Part shown: positions 6,632 to 6,999 of the stretch, in pieces
Layout: each line of letters opens with the position of its first letter
How positions within the stretch are numbered: position 1 is the first letter of the stretch
DNA from: Tectiglobus sp963922535
GTDB lineage: Bacteria; Pseudomonadota; Alphaproteobacteria; Rhizobiales; Hyphomicrobiaceae
Direction: 5' to 3'
Assembly (NCBI GenBank): GCA_963922535.1
Contig: CAWUIN010000131.1
Span: forward strand, 1 to 6,999
DNA: 6,999 nt
Position numbers and translations under genes: made by a program
Notes under the pieces: generated by a model
Seen by the model: only the letters and a program-made list of their open reading frames with translations
What the model was told of the DNA's origin: nothing
Databases searched by the model: none

Positions 6632-6999
6632 TGGTCTGTATCGCTTAAATTGATAGATACAAACTCAACAAAATGTCGGAAAAACAGATTTAGCACGAAA
6701 TTCCAAAATATCATTTTAAGTGAGGCAGGCCACTAGGCGTGCGCATTTCCATAAAATCAATTATGCAAATTGGCTCCACACAACTGTCATCAGGATCTAT
6801 TTTCTCACCGGCACTATCTCGGATCATTGGCCATTTGATATTTGCCAATTTCTGATGCTCCAAGGGCCAAGATATCGCTGCCCTTGAAGCTACACTAGCC
6901 CTTTTTATTCATGACACGCCAATAAATCACTCGAGCATTCGCGGCTAATTAACTGATTTATATTAAAATTCCGACTTCAGAAACTCAATCCCACGGATA
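6632..6999. other. 368-base terminal region without a supportable gene
   Basis: A/T-rich DNA after the SPOR gene. The longest start-to-stop + frame I noted is about 30 codons (6763-6855) and has no ribosome binding site. Small inverted repeats occur at 6637-6642/6656-6661 (TGTATC/GATACA), 6826-6831/6844-6849 (ATTGGC/GCCAAT), 6861-6867/6880-6886 (CAAGGGC/GCCCTTG) and 6922-6929/6954-6961 (ATAAATCA/TGATTTAT). Arms of 6-8 bases are expected by chance at about this density in A/T-rich DNA, so only the one with a following T run is listed separately. On the - strand, a frame entering from the right edge stays open to a TAA at 6965-6963. Confidence 0.6.
6861..6906 (+). terminator. Possible terminator downstream of the SPOR gene
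   Basis: CAAGGGC (6861-6867) pairs perfectly with GCCCTTG (6880-6886) around a 12-base loop. A second GCCCTT at 6898-6903 could pair with the same left arm. It runs straight into a T5 tract (6902-6906), with a small GCTA/TAGC hairpin (6889-6899) immediately before it. This is the best terminator-like site after the SPOR stop, although it lies about 230 bases downstream. The T run favours + strand transcription. Confidence 0.35.

Noticed and set aside
6763..6855. A 30-codon + frame starting MQIGSTQLSS after the SPOR gene.
   Set aside because: No ribosome binding site, no clear features, and a length expected by chance.

Overview
The window is a stretch of ordinary chromosomal DNA. It most likely comes from an alphaproteobacterium, and Hyphomicrobiales is my best guess. 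The guess rests on the style of the proteins: a YbbP-type permease, a 606-residue GlmS, and a TPR plus SPOR protein with the paired-cysteine SPOR ending common in that class. Base composition is close to balanced in the genes and richer in A/T between them. Every gene I can support is on the + strand. I see no tRNA, rRNA, CRISPR array, insertion sequence or phage gene.

Layout. Positions 2-556 hold the 3' part of an ABC-transporter ATPase of the YbbA/LolD/MacB family; the left edge cuts it within Walker A. It overlaps by 4 bases (ATGA) with an 866-residue FtsX-family permease of the YbbP type (553-3153), so the two form one translationally coupled ABC exporter unit. A 484-base non-coding gap follows. 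It holds an 11-bp tandem direct repeat, a small perfect hairpin and a 9-bp long-range inverted repeat. Next is glmS (3638-5458), complete and with all expected catalytic motifs. A 225-base gap with a probable terminator-like inverted repeat and a structured leader leads to a secreted or lipid-anchored TPR/SPOR-domain protein (5684-6631). The last 368 bases have no supportable gene. They carry several small inverted repeats, one followed by a T run. On the - strand, an open frame entering from the right edge ends at 6963, which may be the tail of a convergent gene.

How the genes relate. All three units touch the cell envelope. YbbAP is an inner-membrane transporter without a channel-type substrate path. 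GlmS makes glucosamine-6-phosphate, the entry to UDP-GlcNAc for peptidoglycan and lipid A. The SPOR protein probably binds peptidoglycan glycan strands in the periplasm. The long gaps suggest that glmS and the SPOR gene each have their own transcription signals and do not form one operon with ybbAP. I found no convincing new multi-gene system. The most interesting material is the structured non-coding DNA before and after glmS.
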